From: Pseudeuparius sepicola
Lineage: Eukaryota > Arthropoda > Insecta > Coleoptera > Anthribidae
Assembly (NCBI GenBank): GCA_963920635.1
Contig: OY987305.1
Location: 11,943,153-12,007,152, forward strand
Length of the DNA stretch: 64,000 bases
Reading direction: 5' to 3'
Positions within the stretch are counted from its first letter, which is position 1, and every line of letters begins with the position of its first letter. Below the pieces are notes generated by a model. The model was not told the DNA's origin and did not search any database. It saw nothing but the letters and a program-made list of their open reading frames with translations. A program made the translations under genes and the position numbers. This document shows, one piece after another, positions 49,019 to 58,741 of the stretch.

Positions 49019-49439
49019 GTGGCAAGTATGCAGTTGGCACATAAAAGTGTCAATTTGACTGACGGTTGACGAGAATAATTAACTTATTTAGGTCTAGAAG
49101 AAAACCCGATATCGCCTCTTATTCTTATATCTTATTTGGAAGCCGGAATATGAAGCTCGCTCTCAAAAGCGAGCTTCCCTGGCTTTCAGCAGTGACTATA
49201 GAAGAATTCTTCCATAGTCCTGCGTTCACGGCCTTGGTACTTTCCTTAATCAATACTAGGCGGCAGCACGCTAGGAAATGCGTCTGCACGCGGCGTTGCC
49301 GGATTGTGAAAACAGTCTGTGGTTTTAACGATCTACCAAAATAAGGAAGATCTCTAATAAAATGAGCTTTTGTCTTTAGAATCCAAGGTTAACAGTGGCT
49401 CGTCATCGGACCCCTAGAAAATACCATGCACACCCTGAA
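49019..49439. other. No gene recognised
   Basis: The + frame 49066-49344 is not recognised. A short hairpin lies at 49150-49175 (gaagctcgctctcaaaagcg / gagcttc). Confidence 0.4.
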
Positions 49440-49770
49440 AAATTGATACTCCCCTCCCTTATTTCACGAATGCGTTTTTAAAAACATTTTCGGGGCAAAA
49501 ACTACCCCTTCCCATCCCCGAGACCTTGTTTTTTTTATTATTGTCGTTTTTTTGAAAAGACAGTCACTTCCTATATCCCTTATTATTTCACGGATATGCG
49601 TGGTTGAAAACATTTGTGGGGCAAAAACCAGCTCTATCCACCCCCTACGCGTTGTTTTTGATTTAATTATTAGATTATATCAGAATTATATCACGAATGC
49701 ATGGTTGAAAACATTTTCGGGGCAAATAAGCTACCCCTTCCCACCCCCAAGGGGTTGTTTTTCATGCTTA
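49440..49770. repeat. Degenerate minisatellite, three units of about 100-125 bp
   Basis: Units start near 49462, 49586 and 49687. Each has ttatttcacgaatgcg-like sequence, then gttgaaaacattttcggggc, aaa, a ctaccccttcccaccccc-like C-rich block and a ttgttttt run. Two diverged units occur at 22755-22975. Confidence 0.75.
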
Positions 49771-50123
49771 TATTTAACTTGTGTAGGTATGTATGTTAGA
49801 TGTTGGTTTGTTTGTTTGCAAGCTGAATTAGAACCACTTCTTGACATCCGATTGAGCTGAAATTTTGCATACTCCTTTATTTCTGGTGACAATACAATAT
49901 GCAATACTCAATTTTGTAATACTTTCAAAATGGCCGTCGCTCCAAGATGGCAGATGATGTATTTTTTTGCCAACCCCAACAAATGAATGGGCTTGAAGAG
50001 TAGAAAACGCTAAATACAATGGCGGCTGCCCCAAGATGGCGGATTACTTATTTCTTCACAGCCTACTTGACATCTGTATCAAATGAAAGGGTTTGACGAG
50101 TACCATTGAATAGGCAGCAAGGG

Positions 50124-51056
50124 CTATTGGCATTGGATACAAATTTCGCGGTAGAATATGTTTAATCAAAGATCATGATATTAGAGTATGATCTTTGGTT
50201 TAATGTATACCGCAAAGAGTATTTTCTTTTCTTTTTTTTTAATAGTAGGTAGTTTAACTTTACTGTATATTTATGTATTAATAGAAAAGGTATAACTTGT
50301 CCCTAGCAAAGATACTCATATTTAGAAGTTGATTTTGGACTTATAAATACCTACCACTTTCCCCAACACCCGTCATGATATTTCTGAGACCAGAGAGAAT
50401 TTTGATACCTACAGGCGTTGAGTAAGAAATAATAAGAGGCGCAACGCCCATATAAAATTGCGTGACAGTTCGGCGTGTGCTTACCCTGAAGTCCCTCGTT
50501 GCCCCCACTCGCTATAGCCGCCTAGCGACCACGCATTTTCACAATTTGTTTACGTTTTCGAGAACATCGATGCCTTTGCAAGGGGCTAACGGTACAATTT
50601 TATATATTTTATATTTTACTGGAAGGAAATATGTATTCTTTTGTCTCGGACGCTTTTCGGGCCGCGTTTTCGGCTACGCTGCGTTCCGTAAGGTTGTGCC
50701 TCTTATTATTCCTCACTCAACGCTACAGGTTACGATTTAAATATGATTGGGGTTTATAGGAATAAAACACGATATTAACAGAAACTTACTATATATCTCT
50801 TTACTGTTATGTATTATTAATAAATTAATATATAAGTGCGTTCGATGTACACTAAATTAACAATAAAATTTGCAAGCGAATGCATCTACACAAAATATAT
50901 GAATATTATATCAACCATTCTTCTCAATTTCTGACCAAATGTGGCAGAAACAGAGTGCACTGATAAGAGATCACACATTTTTCTTTTTAATTTTTGTAAA
51001 AATGGGACGTCCGGAACATGGCTATATGAGTACAAACAAAATTTCCTGTGGACAGT
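50124..51056 (+). repeat. Duplicated segment D, copy 2
   Basis: Same-orientation partner of 23683-25702. It lacks the 1.43 kb palindrome (aaattaatatataagtgcg across the site, about 50824-50842) and instead carries a 309 bp insertion at 50415-50723. It continues beyond the end of copy 1 into 51057-51700, part of which is found inverted at about 25800-26100. Confidence 0.85.
50415..50723. mobile_element. 309 bp GC-richer MITE with a 5 bp target duplication
   Basis: The ends gcgttgag(t)aagaaataataagaggc are mirrored with three mismatches in about 28. The sequence tacag lies directly outside both ends (50410-50414, 50724-50728) and occurs once in copy 1 (cctacaggttacg), which serves as the empty site. 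The interior is GC-rich for the window and holds a 92-codon frame of no known family. Confidence 0.85.
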
Positions 51057-51443
51057 TGACGGACTCGGTTCGGTACATGGACATCATGTTGAAACATATA
51101 CGAGCAGTTAAACGTTACAAAGGTAAGCTGCTTAGTATGATTGAAACAAGGACAGCAAACTTTATATCATTGCAATACATTTTGTTTATGATTAGTAATA
51201 AATGTACTGTAGCTGGTCTACAGACATGTAGCTCCTCCCGAAATGAAAAATGTTACACAGCACCAAGGTCCTTCCGGCTACTACCCTGTTGAAAGTGGCA
51301 CAGTTTTCTTGTTTAACTCTTTGTCACTGCGACAAAAATTATTAGGAACCTATGACGACATCTTTACAATTATGGTTCTGCGTGGAAGAAGGGATCTTAT
51401 ACTGAAAGGAAAACAACATACTTTTACTTTATGGCAAAAATAA
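50999..51443 (+). pseudogene. Unidentified gene or transposon-protein fragment (three copies)
   Basis: A frame beginning MGRPEHGYMSTNKISCGQLT, followed by DSVRYMDIMLKHIRAVKRYK and GKLLSMIETRTANFISLQYI, has natural-looking composition. It recurs at 25640-25694 (first 18 residues only) and 52350-52545. A second stretch, after a frame change near 51240, reads MKNVTQHQGPSGYYPVESGT, then FNSLSLRQKLLGTYDDIFTI. I do not recognise the family. The repeated first part and the abrupt ends point to fragments of a dispersed or segmentally duplicated gene. Confidence 0.45.
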
Positions 51444-51479
51444 GTGTGCTAATTATTAAAGAAAATTTATTGTCGTGCA

Positions 51480-52159
51480 GCTATCACTGTTAAGTTGAAT
51501 TCAACCGTTTACAGTTATCGACTACATCAGGATTCAGTGAGCATATATGCCTATATTTACTCAACTCATATCTGTTTGAATTTGTATTAATTTCACACAG
51601 TATTGTGATATGTGTTTTTAAAACTGCAAATCGTTTTATGAATAATCTACAGTGATGGAAAACGTTGGCTTTTGTATACGAGTGATTTTTTACCGACCCA
51701 TATGAATCTGTTTAAAAAAGAAAATTTTTATTACATACTTTGTAAACAGTTGAAACAATTTTTAAAAGTAGAACATAAATACAGTGTGGTGATAAAGTAT
51801 TTCACAAATTTGAAATTTGGAAAAAGTAAGTTGTTATATATAGTATATTCGAAAGGAATTGATAGCACGCTGTCCTCAATATAAATTCAAGAGACTACCT
51901 GAGTCCGACAAAAGGCTTTGTCATTTGTTCAATCTATTTGCCTGCATTCTTCCTTCGGAGCACTCTGTAATCTCCAAATCACAATAGAAAATAAAATGCT
52001 AATAAAGGAAATTGTAAGTCCATTTGTTGCCTATAAAAATCAGGGCACTGCTAGTCACTTGCAAAATGGTTTGTTTGAGTTAAGGATCAGGAAAAGAAAA
52101 TAAAAAGTATAAATGAATAAACTTTTAAACTTTTTATTTTCGTTTTTACTTGTTCCCAA
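51480..52159. other. Repeat-derived non-coding sequence
   Basis: 51480-51720 is inverted relative to about 25800-26100. 51860-52130 matches sequence flanking the transposases (tgagtccgacaaaaggcttt block; compare about 28790-29060 and its mirror). Short frames here are by-products. Confidence 0.5.
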
Positions 52160-52300
52160 AAACCAACAGGTGGTGCGGTGTCTCCTCATCCTCCAGACAC
52201 CATCTGCACTCAGACTCCCCTCCCACCCCTATAAGGTGCAGGTGGCGAGCCAGGCAGCAGTGCCCAGTGAGGACCCTCACCACTCCCCTCAACTCTGTCC
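52160..52300 (-). pseudogene. LINE reverse-transcriptase C-terminal fragment
   Basis: The minus-strand translation gives a segment ending VLTGHCCLARHLHLIGVG, then ESECRWCLEDEETPHHLLV. This is the pattern downstream of the RT in CR1/jockey/RTE-type non-LTR retrotransposons (LTGH...HL...C..C...EET..H). It is only about 45 residues long, GC-richer than its surroundings, and abuts unrelated repeat at both ends. Confidence 0.6.
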
Positions 52301-52328
52301 TGTCATTTGGGCCCATATAAGCTCAAAT

Positions 52329-52545
52329 TTTCCTTTTTAATTTTTGTAAAAATGGGACGTCCGGAACATGGCTATTGAGTACAAACAAAATTTTCTGTGG
52401 ACAGTTGACGGACTCGGTTCGGTACATGGACATCATGTTGAAACATATACGAGCAGTTAAACGTTACAAAGATAAGCTGCTTAGTATGATTGAAACAAGG
52501 ACAGCAAACTTTATATCATTGCAATACATTTTGTTGGTACACTCA
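52329..52545 (+). repeat. Duplicated segment D, copy 3 (partial)
   Basis: Matches about 50980-51190, including the ATGGGACGTCCGGAACATGG start; one base is missing in ctatatgag (ctattgag). It ends abruptly where the antisense transposase relic begins, with a short aatacattttgttggtacac overlap. Confidence 0.8.
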
Positions 52546-53640
52546 CAACATTTTGTTGGTAAGCTCACAATGGTATGGCGGCAGTCGCTGCACAATTATG
52601 CCACGTTCTTTTGCCATTTTGTCGACTACATATTTCTTAAATACTGACATGCTGCCTGGCTATTTTTATAAGGGTTTTTTTACCATTCTTTCTTCAAACT
52701 GCAGCCCATTCTCATTCAGCCATTCAATAATATTTGATTTTCTCCAAGAACTCGTTGGAAGTTTCTCCACTAGTCTAGAATTACAAGTATGGAATTATTT
52801 GGTATCCGCTCCATCATTTGCTAAAAATATTCTACATCGGCCGTCATTTTCTCATGGTAATCTTTAGTAGAATTAGATTGAAAGCCTAATAAACCGCCAT
52901 CTAAAAATCCATCTTCATTTCCAATTCCAATACACCTTTTACAGACAGAGGGTATTTATACCTTTTGGCCACCCTTCTACAAAAGCTTGCCAAGAACTTT
53001 GAATATTTTTGTCTTTCCATACTTTTGAAACAGTATGTCCCTCGTTTAGGCAAGTTTCATCCAGGTAAAAATGTTTGTTCCCTCATTTCAAAATCTTCTT
53101 ATCGCCCGAACGTATTCCCTTCTCCAACAAATGATTTCGGGATTGTCTATAATAAGAGTAGGGACTTTTGGTTCTGTTTCTCTCAGCGAAAATTTATGTC
53201 CTTAAGGAATGAATGTCCATAATTCTACTCACTACAGGCAAGTCGTTGACTTCATTCCCAGCTTGTAAGATTTTATTTAATGTTGGTAGCTCTTTTCTTC
53301 CAAATAAAACTTGCGAACTATCCTTCTTATGGCATACTTAGCATCGCTGTCGATTTGAGTTGGCTTCTTCACAGCTTTCTTCTTAGCTTCGCTAAGTTCA
53401 TCTGTGGTCCTTTTTTGTTTCACAAGTCTATAAATGGTTGCGTCTCCAACTCCAGTCATATTCGAACATGCCACAACTATGCTGCGGACAGTGCTAGAGG
53501 GCTGCTGATATACCAGTGTGCATCGTGAGCATTTAAAACTATAGTTTTTTCCCTTGCAAAAAATGGCTTTTGCAAACCTGGTTTGAGGGTCTTGGTATAA
53601 AATATGAACTCGAAGCCATACTACTATCATTGAGTGAAGG
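52546..53640 (-). pseudogene. Tc1/IS630-like transposase relic with helix-turn-helix and first catalytic motif
   Basis: The minus-strand order is as follows. At about 53500-53277 a helix-turn-helix region reads GVGDATIYRLVKQKRTTDEL, then IDSDAKYAIRRIVRKFYLEE. At about 53100-52970 comes the first catalytic Asp motif, YLDETCLNEGHTVSKVWKD. A block equivalent to GFLDGGLLGFQSNST lies at about 52915-52870, and MMERIPNNS at about 52815-52790. The segment up to the VVDKMAKERGIIVQRLPPYH-type motif ends at about 52560. LVIDNAS is partly deleted. It supplies the N-terminal parts missing in the 28 and 39.5 kb copies, so all three belong to one family. Confidence 0.82.
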
Positions 53641-54089
53641 ATAGGTATATTCTAATTCTATATAGAATATATATATATATATATATAGATTCGACCACCA
53701 TACCTTGTGACATCAAAACGTAAAAATCTCACCGGAGCTGTGACATCCATCGACGCTGTGAGATCCAAAATCGGATGCCACAACGTTTTCCAATGCTAAT
53801 CGTGTTATAATGTTTGTAGAATCGTACCCTACGAATTCTGGCCGGATGTCAAAAATGCGTTGTTGTAAAAATTTTGTATATTTTTAGTTCCGGTGTATAT
53901 ATACCAGGTGGCGCGCGAGTTGCGCGGTTTTGTATATTAAATATACTCTGGATAATTTTACTCCATCGACTCGTGACATCCAGAACGTTTCTGGTGTATA
54001 TTAGTTCTTACACGTTAGATTAAGTGGCACGCGGCTTAGGCAATAAACTCGGGAAGTGCAGTCATAAAGGCGACTGGTGATTTTTGTGC
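53641..54089. other. Non-coding; (AT)n microsatellite at 53667-53687
   Basis: After the AT run come several 'gtgacatcc/gtgagatcc' words (53707-53760, 53965-53980) at irregular spacing. They are more GC-rich than the surroundings and look like an unidentified interspersed repeat. No gene. Confidence 0.45.
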
Positions 54090-54097
54090 GTTATGAT

Positions 54098-54266
54098 CAG
54101 TGGGCCAGCGGGGGGCTTTGGAGGCTTTAGCCCCCCAAAGATCTGCCGCGTAGTATTTATTTCTAAATAAAATTTATTTTAAAACAATAGTTTTGCCGTA
54201 AATATTACCGAACGATTTTTTAAAATAATTAGCCTCCCTCAACTTTAAATTCTGGTTTCGCCACTG
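54098..54266. mobile_element. hAT-type MITE, 169 bp
   Basis: The left end cagtgggccagcgggg and right end tttcgccactg form CAGTGG-type inverted termini. They are flanked by a perfect 8 bp duplication, gttatgat (54090-54097 and 54267-54274). The G-run and C-run near the left end (gggggg, cccccc) are typical of this MITE class. No coding sequence. Confidence 0.9.
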
Positions 54267-54307
54267 GTTATGATATATGATAAAAGTTTCTAGTATAGAT
54301 ATTTCGA

Positions 54308-54455
54308 ACATTTTTTATAACGAAATCGAGAAGTCGCCTGTTTGGTAGTGCTTTTGCTTTGTTGTGTTCTTTCTAGTAGATATTTCTAACATTTTTTTAT
54401 AACTAAATCGAGAAGTCGTCTGTTTGGTAGTGCTTTTGCTGTGTTGTGTTGCATC
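54308..54455. repeat. Tandem duplication, unit about 80 bp
   Basis: The units at about 54308-54372 and 54386-54455 share aacatttttttataac, then aatcgagaagtcg and ctgtttggtagtgcttttgc, with a few substitutions. Confidence 0.85.
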
Positions 54456-54531
54456 AGCAACGGCCTTTTTCGAAGTACCTAATACAAAATTTGTATTGCC
54501 CAATCGAATAGAACGCACAAAAATTGTTTTA

Positions 54532-54780
54532 TCTATACTAATATTGTAAAAAGAAAAGATTTGTATTTTTGTATTTTTGTTTGTAATGAATAAACTCAAA
54601 ACCTACTGGTCCGATTTTAAAAATTCTTTCACTAATAGAATGCTACATTATCACTGAGTAACATAGGCTATATTGTAAATCGAGTTAAATTAGGCATCCC
54701 TAGGAAAACTCCAATAATGTAACCCAAGATGTAAAAAATTTACAATTGTTTCCCCGTGGGAAGCCGAGAAGGGCCGCTAG
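54532..54780 (+). mobile_element. Short non-autonomous Helitron
   Basis: The 5' end is TC (tctatactaatattgtaaa) and the 3' end is CTAG (gaagggccgctag), preceded by a GC-rich potential hairpin (ccccgtgggaagccgag). The element lies between an A and a T, the Helitron insertion preference, with no target duplication. The start, the internal gagtaacataggctatatt block and the end all resemble the abundant short Helitrons of Lepidoptera and other insects. Confidence 0.85.
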
Positions 54781-56124
54781 TTTTTTTAAGAAAAATGACA
54801 ACAATAAATCTACCAGAATATATTAATGAAAAATCATTAGAGGAAAAAGTTTTACGAAAACTGAAGCTTAAATTTTTGGAAAAATTGGGAAAACAACATA
54901 CCTAACGTGTAATTCTTTTAATAGAAAATACCTTTAAGAAATTTATCTCCTAAGAAACCATTGGAGCCTATTTCAGGTTGTAATCTCTATGTATAAAATA
55001 AGTATTATTTTCTAAGTTCGAATTAAGCTATAACTAGAGGACTTTAGGAAATAAGTAAAACCAAGGAAACCATATATTGAAAATGCCTTTTATCAATAAT
55101 TTTTAAGTATTTTTGGCGCAAGAAGCACCTCTTCATAAATAAAATTTTATACAGGGGGTCCCAATTATGTATTCTTGGGCAGTATTTTGAATCAGAAACT
55201 GAAAAACATGTAACCCAATTGAAAAATATTTCTGTTCAAGGTTCTTTAAAAAAACGGCCTGATAAGTATGAACAGGGGTAACCATATAAAACTCTGTCAA
55301 CATTTTGTTTTTTGACTTTGAAGAAAATGGTAAATGGAAATATTTTAGGGAATTTTTCTGGGAGTTTAATGCGAGATTTAACGGACACATCTTTTAAAAA
55401 CCTGTATCATCGAGATATTTATTTTACTTTATATAAAAATTGCTATTTTCAAATACCATTTAACGTGTTTTTTTAATTATAGCCACAGAATTAAATTTTT
55501 GTCTCACAGAAACAGACTATACACATAGTTATTTCTTATATCTGCTGCCCAAATCTACCAACATTTTACAGGGTGGTTACAACAAAAATCATAAAATGAA
55601 AAACTTCAAGCAGTTAAAACTCATTTTTCCAAATGGCATGTCCCATGTTTTTATTTATTTTCAAGTATTGTCACTTTTTGACAATGGATTATCAATTGTC
55701 ATGGTTGCCTGAACATATTTTAGGCGGATTTTAAATCAAATAAATCAAAAAGTGAAAATATCTAGAAATATGTTGGCAATAGGTATTTATCGAGCAATAT
55801 AGAAATAACTAGAAAAAATTCTGTAAATATTGGAATTAAACAATGTTGATACAGCATGCAATATTCAACCCACCAATTTTTTTCCAAATAAATAATAGGG
55901 CAGTCCATGATCCACATTTTACTTATTTAATGATCCAAAACTTCTTTCTAACATTTTTCACTTTCCGTGTCGGTAATTAAAAACAAGTTTTTAATTCTAA
56001 CATTCTAACAAATGAAATTGTCTAAAACTTCTGAAAATATTACATTTTTTGCTCCGTAATAAACTCAAATTTTTTTAACAATAAATGCATAAGGCTTTGT
56101 ACTGCTCGAGGCTAGCCATTATTA
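54781..56124. other. No gene; scattered element ends
   Basis: tacagggggtccc at about 55150 and tacagggtggttac at about 55567 look like left ends of acaggGTG-type elements, but no matching right ends were found nearby. The minus frame 55133-55390 is not recognised. Confidence 0.4.
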
Positions 56125-56126
56125 TA

Positions 56127-57258
56127 CAGGGTGTAACTAAACTGATTGTCAAAAATGAAACCACGTATTCTTGGAGTCAAACTAAGGGCACTTCTTCATA
56201 TATTTTTTTCTCCTACGGGCCATAGTTTTTTTTATACTGAGCGTAGAAGTTTGGAGAAAAATACATATATTTCTTAGTATTTCTAGAAGTATACGAGATA
56301 TTTCAAACTTAAGGTTGACATGAAGCTTCTGAGGCTCCCAGTTGCGGAGATACAGGGTGTTAGTAAAATTAATTAGTTCAGAAAAATATGAATACCCTGT
56401 ATAATCGCATTTTTTAAATTTGTTTTGAGTGGTGAATAGAATGGTTAACAAAAAGTATCTTAGTATTTTTTCATATTCGCAGCCGTTTCTTAATTATTTT
56501 CGAAGAACGGCAACGCTGCAATGAACAATAGTCACTTTAAGAATAAATATAGCAATGTCAATTAAACTTTATTTAACAAAATACAAAGGCAAAAACAATA
56601 ATAAAAGAAACGTATTGCTATTAGAAAATTGAATTATTAAATGTTCGAAATGACCGCCGTCTCCTTCAATACACGCAACTATGCGTATATCAGTCAATTC
56701 TTCAAAGGAAAATATAATTTTTCAAAATATTAATACTTAAGTGCAAAGTTGGCAGCCAAATGGTTCAAATAATGCCAAGTTTAATTGACATCCACAGATT
56801 GTTAGATTTATTCTTAAAATGACTTTTTTTATTGCAGCATTGCCGTTCTTTGAAAATAATTAAAAAACGGCTGAGAATATGAAAAAATACTAAGAGATAC
56901 TTTTTGTTAACCATTGAATTTACCATTCAAAACAAATTTAAAAAATACAGGGTATTCCTATTTTTCTGAACTAATTAATTTTACTAACACCCTGTATCTC
57001 CGCAACTGGGAGCCTCAGAAGCTTCATGTCATATTTAAGTTTGACGGCTCATCTGCTCATGTGACACGCCAAGTTTGAAGAAAATATCTCGTATACTTCT
57101 AGAAATACTAAGAAATATGTGTATTTTTCTCGAAACTTCTACGCTCTGTATAAAAAAAACTATGGCCCGTAGGAGAAAAAAATATATGAAGAAGTGCCCT
57201 TATTTTGACTCCAAGAATACGTGGTTTCATTTTTGACCATCAGTTTAGTTACACCCTG
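56127..57258. mobile_element. Fold-back element (1132 bp), arms about 430 bp, TA flanks
   Basis: The ends cagggtgtaactaaactga and their inverse are flanked by TA (56125-56126, 57259-57260). The arms are reverse complements for about 430 bp with modest divergence; the right arm has an extra 50 bp near 57043-57080. A second, internal 'acagggtgttagtaaaatta' pair lies within each arm. The centre preserves the C-terminus of a mariner-type transposase on the minus strand, showing derivation from an autonomous element. Confidence 0.88.
56637..56720 (-). pseudogene. C-terminal tag of a mariner-like (DUF4817-type) transposase
   Basis: The minus-strand translation ends ELTDIRIVACIEGDGGHFEH, then LI. 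The 'R...ACIE.DGGHFEHL' motif closes many insect mariner-like transposases that start with a DUF4817 domain. Only about 25 residues remain, at the centre of the fold-back element. Confidence 0.6.
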
Positions 57259-57260
57259 TA

Positions 57261-57761
57261 TATTTCTATGCTATAACTTTTGAATTCTATGTTAAAATGC
57301 GAAACTTTGCCTCCATTGAACCAACCCTGAATATATTATACCTAGTTACCGAGATAGGCATGCTAATGCATCGAATTTGTAACAACTTAATATAAAGTGA
57401 GAGCTGGCTGCAAAAAAACCTGCCCGATCAAGTAACAGATTGAAATGTGTTGGAAATGTTTAGTACCCACAGCAAGCATAAAATTTAAGAGAAAGCATTT
57501 TGTGCCTGGGCAGAATTTACAATTTTTTTATGTGCTCTCTGATTATGAAAACACATGTTTTTACTCAGATTGCGATATTGCATATCTTCAATAATAAGAT
57601 AGTAAGTAGTACTTTGAGCGCAGAAATGATGGAAAATAGAATAAGCAATGAATTTTTACAAGCACTTCAAACGAAAAATAATGTATTTATATGTTTTTTG
57701 AAATTTTATCCAATAGATACGATTATTAGCAAAATCACTTCACCACAAGATTTAATAAATT
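57261..57761. other. No gene recognised
   Basis: The 57500-57769 + frame is open for 89 codons without a recognisable motif; its composition follows the AT bias. Confidence 0.4.
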
Positions 57762-58267
57762 TTTCTTGAAATCGGCAGTAAAGTATCTCAAAATCGTCAT
57801 TAAAAGCACAGAAATCGTACAATAATGTAGCCCATTATTGTACGATTTTTTCAATAAGTAGGCCTTGGCGAGATGTAAACGTCAGACGCGGAGAAATCGC
57901 CCGTCAAAAGTGACCAAATATTCAAAACCCGGTCGATAAAGGCCCATTTAACTTTTCGTACACATTGCGAAATTATTTCCTATAGAAGCGCAATCCTTCA
58001 GTATACATATTTCAGTAAATTTGAATATCAATAGATTTGTTATAGAGGCTGCACAACAAGCAGAAGTTTGGTTTTTCTGTTCGAAGGTGCCGTGTCTTGT
58101 CATACTTGACCTAGGTAGAGCGACCGTCAAAGTCAAGCAACGCCGCGCGCAGTTGGTTCATGGACGGGTGATCCCGTATGATTATTTTCTTGCGTAATAA
58201 AACATTTTTTTTTCGATTTAAAAAAATATATAATATGTACCTCGGCACTGAAGTTCTTTTTATGGCT
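57762..58267 (+). repeat. Interspersed repeat with a 5S rRNA-like segment, copy 2
   Basis: Direct partner of 21566-22073. The 5S-like part is at about 58120-58175 (agtcaagcaacgccgcgcgc, then gttcatggacgggtgatccc), closer to the 5S consensus than copy 1. This copy has an extra hairpin, aatcgtacaataatg...cattattgtacgatt (57811-57846), of which copy 1 keeps only one side. Confidence 0.6.
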
Positions 58268-58741
58268 CATGTGCAATGGCGGTTCGTGGCAATGGGCAGG
58301 GTGGGCAGTGCCCACCCAACCGGACAACGGAAAAGGAAAAAGAATAATTTTTATCGTGCTCAACGCTCAACAATAGTATTAAATTTACCAATAAACTTCA
58401 TAGACTCACGACTGAAACGTATAGGTACCAAAGTTCAAAATTTGAATTTGGTAGTTATTATGGGAAGGCACGATTGAATTTCCCAAACTACGCGGTGCCC
58501 GGCGGTTATCCAGCCGTCCCATTCGATGCCAATTACAAGCCCGTAGCGGCCCGAGCGATCGAATCTAGCCAAGCCATACGTCTGCGACGAGAGCTAACGC
58601 GCCCGAGCTGCGCGAAGATATAAACGTAGGTTACAGCGGCGGGCGGGGCCGGATACAGCGACCGAACGAGGCCGTCCGCGTCTGTTATTTAATTTACATA
58701 TAGGTTAAATTTAAGGCGCGAAAATTCAGAAAAAATTAATC
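58268..58741. other. GC-richer unidentified segment
   Basis: Starts with gtgcaatggcggttcgtggc and a gggcagtgcccaccc palindrome, like the end of a CAGTGGCG-type hAT MITE. A stretch at 58480-58690 is strongly GC- and CpG-rich for this window (gcgcccgagctgcgcgaag, gcggcgggcggggccgg). No coding frame is recognised. The abrupt composition change suggests an inserted element. Confidence 0.4.

Noticed and set aside
49440..49770. CRISPR-like array
   Set aside because: Units are long, diverged and lack unique spacers of constant length; the sequence is eukaryotic.
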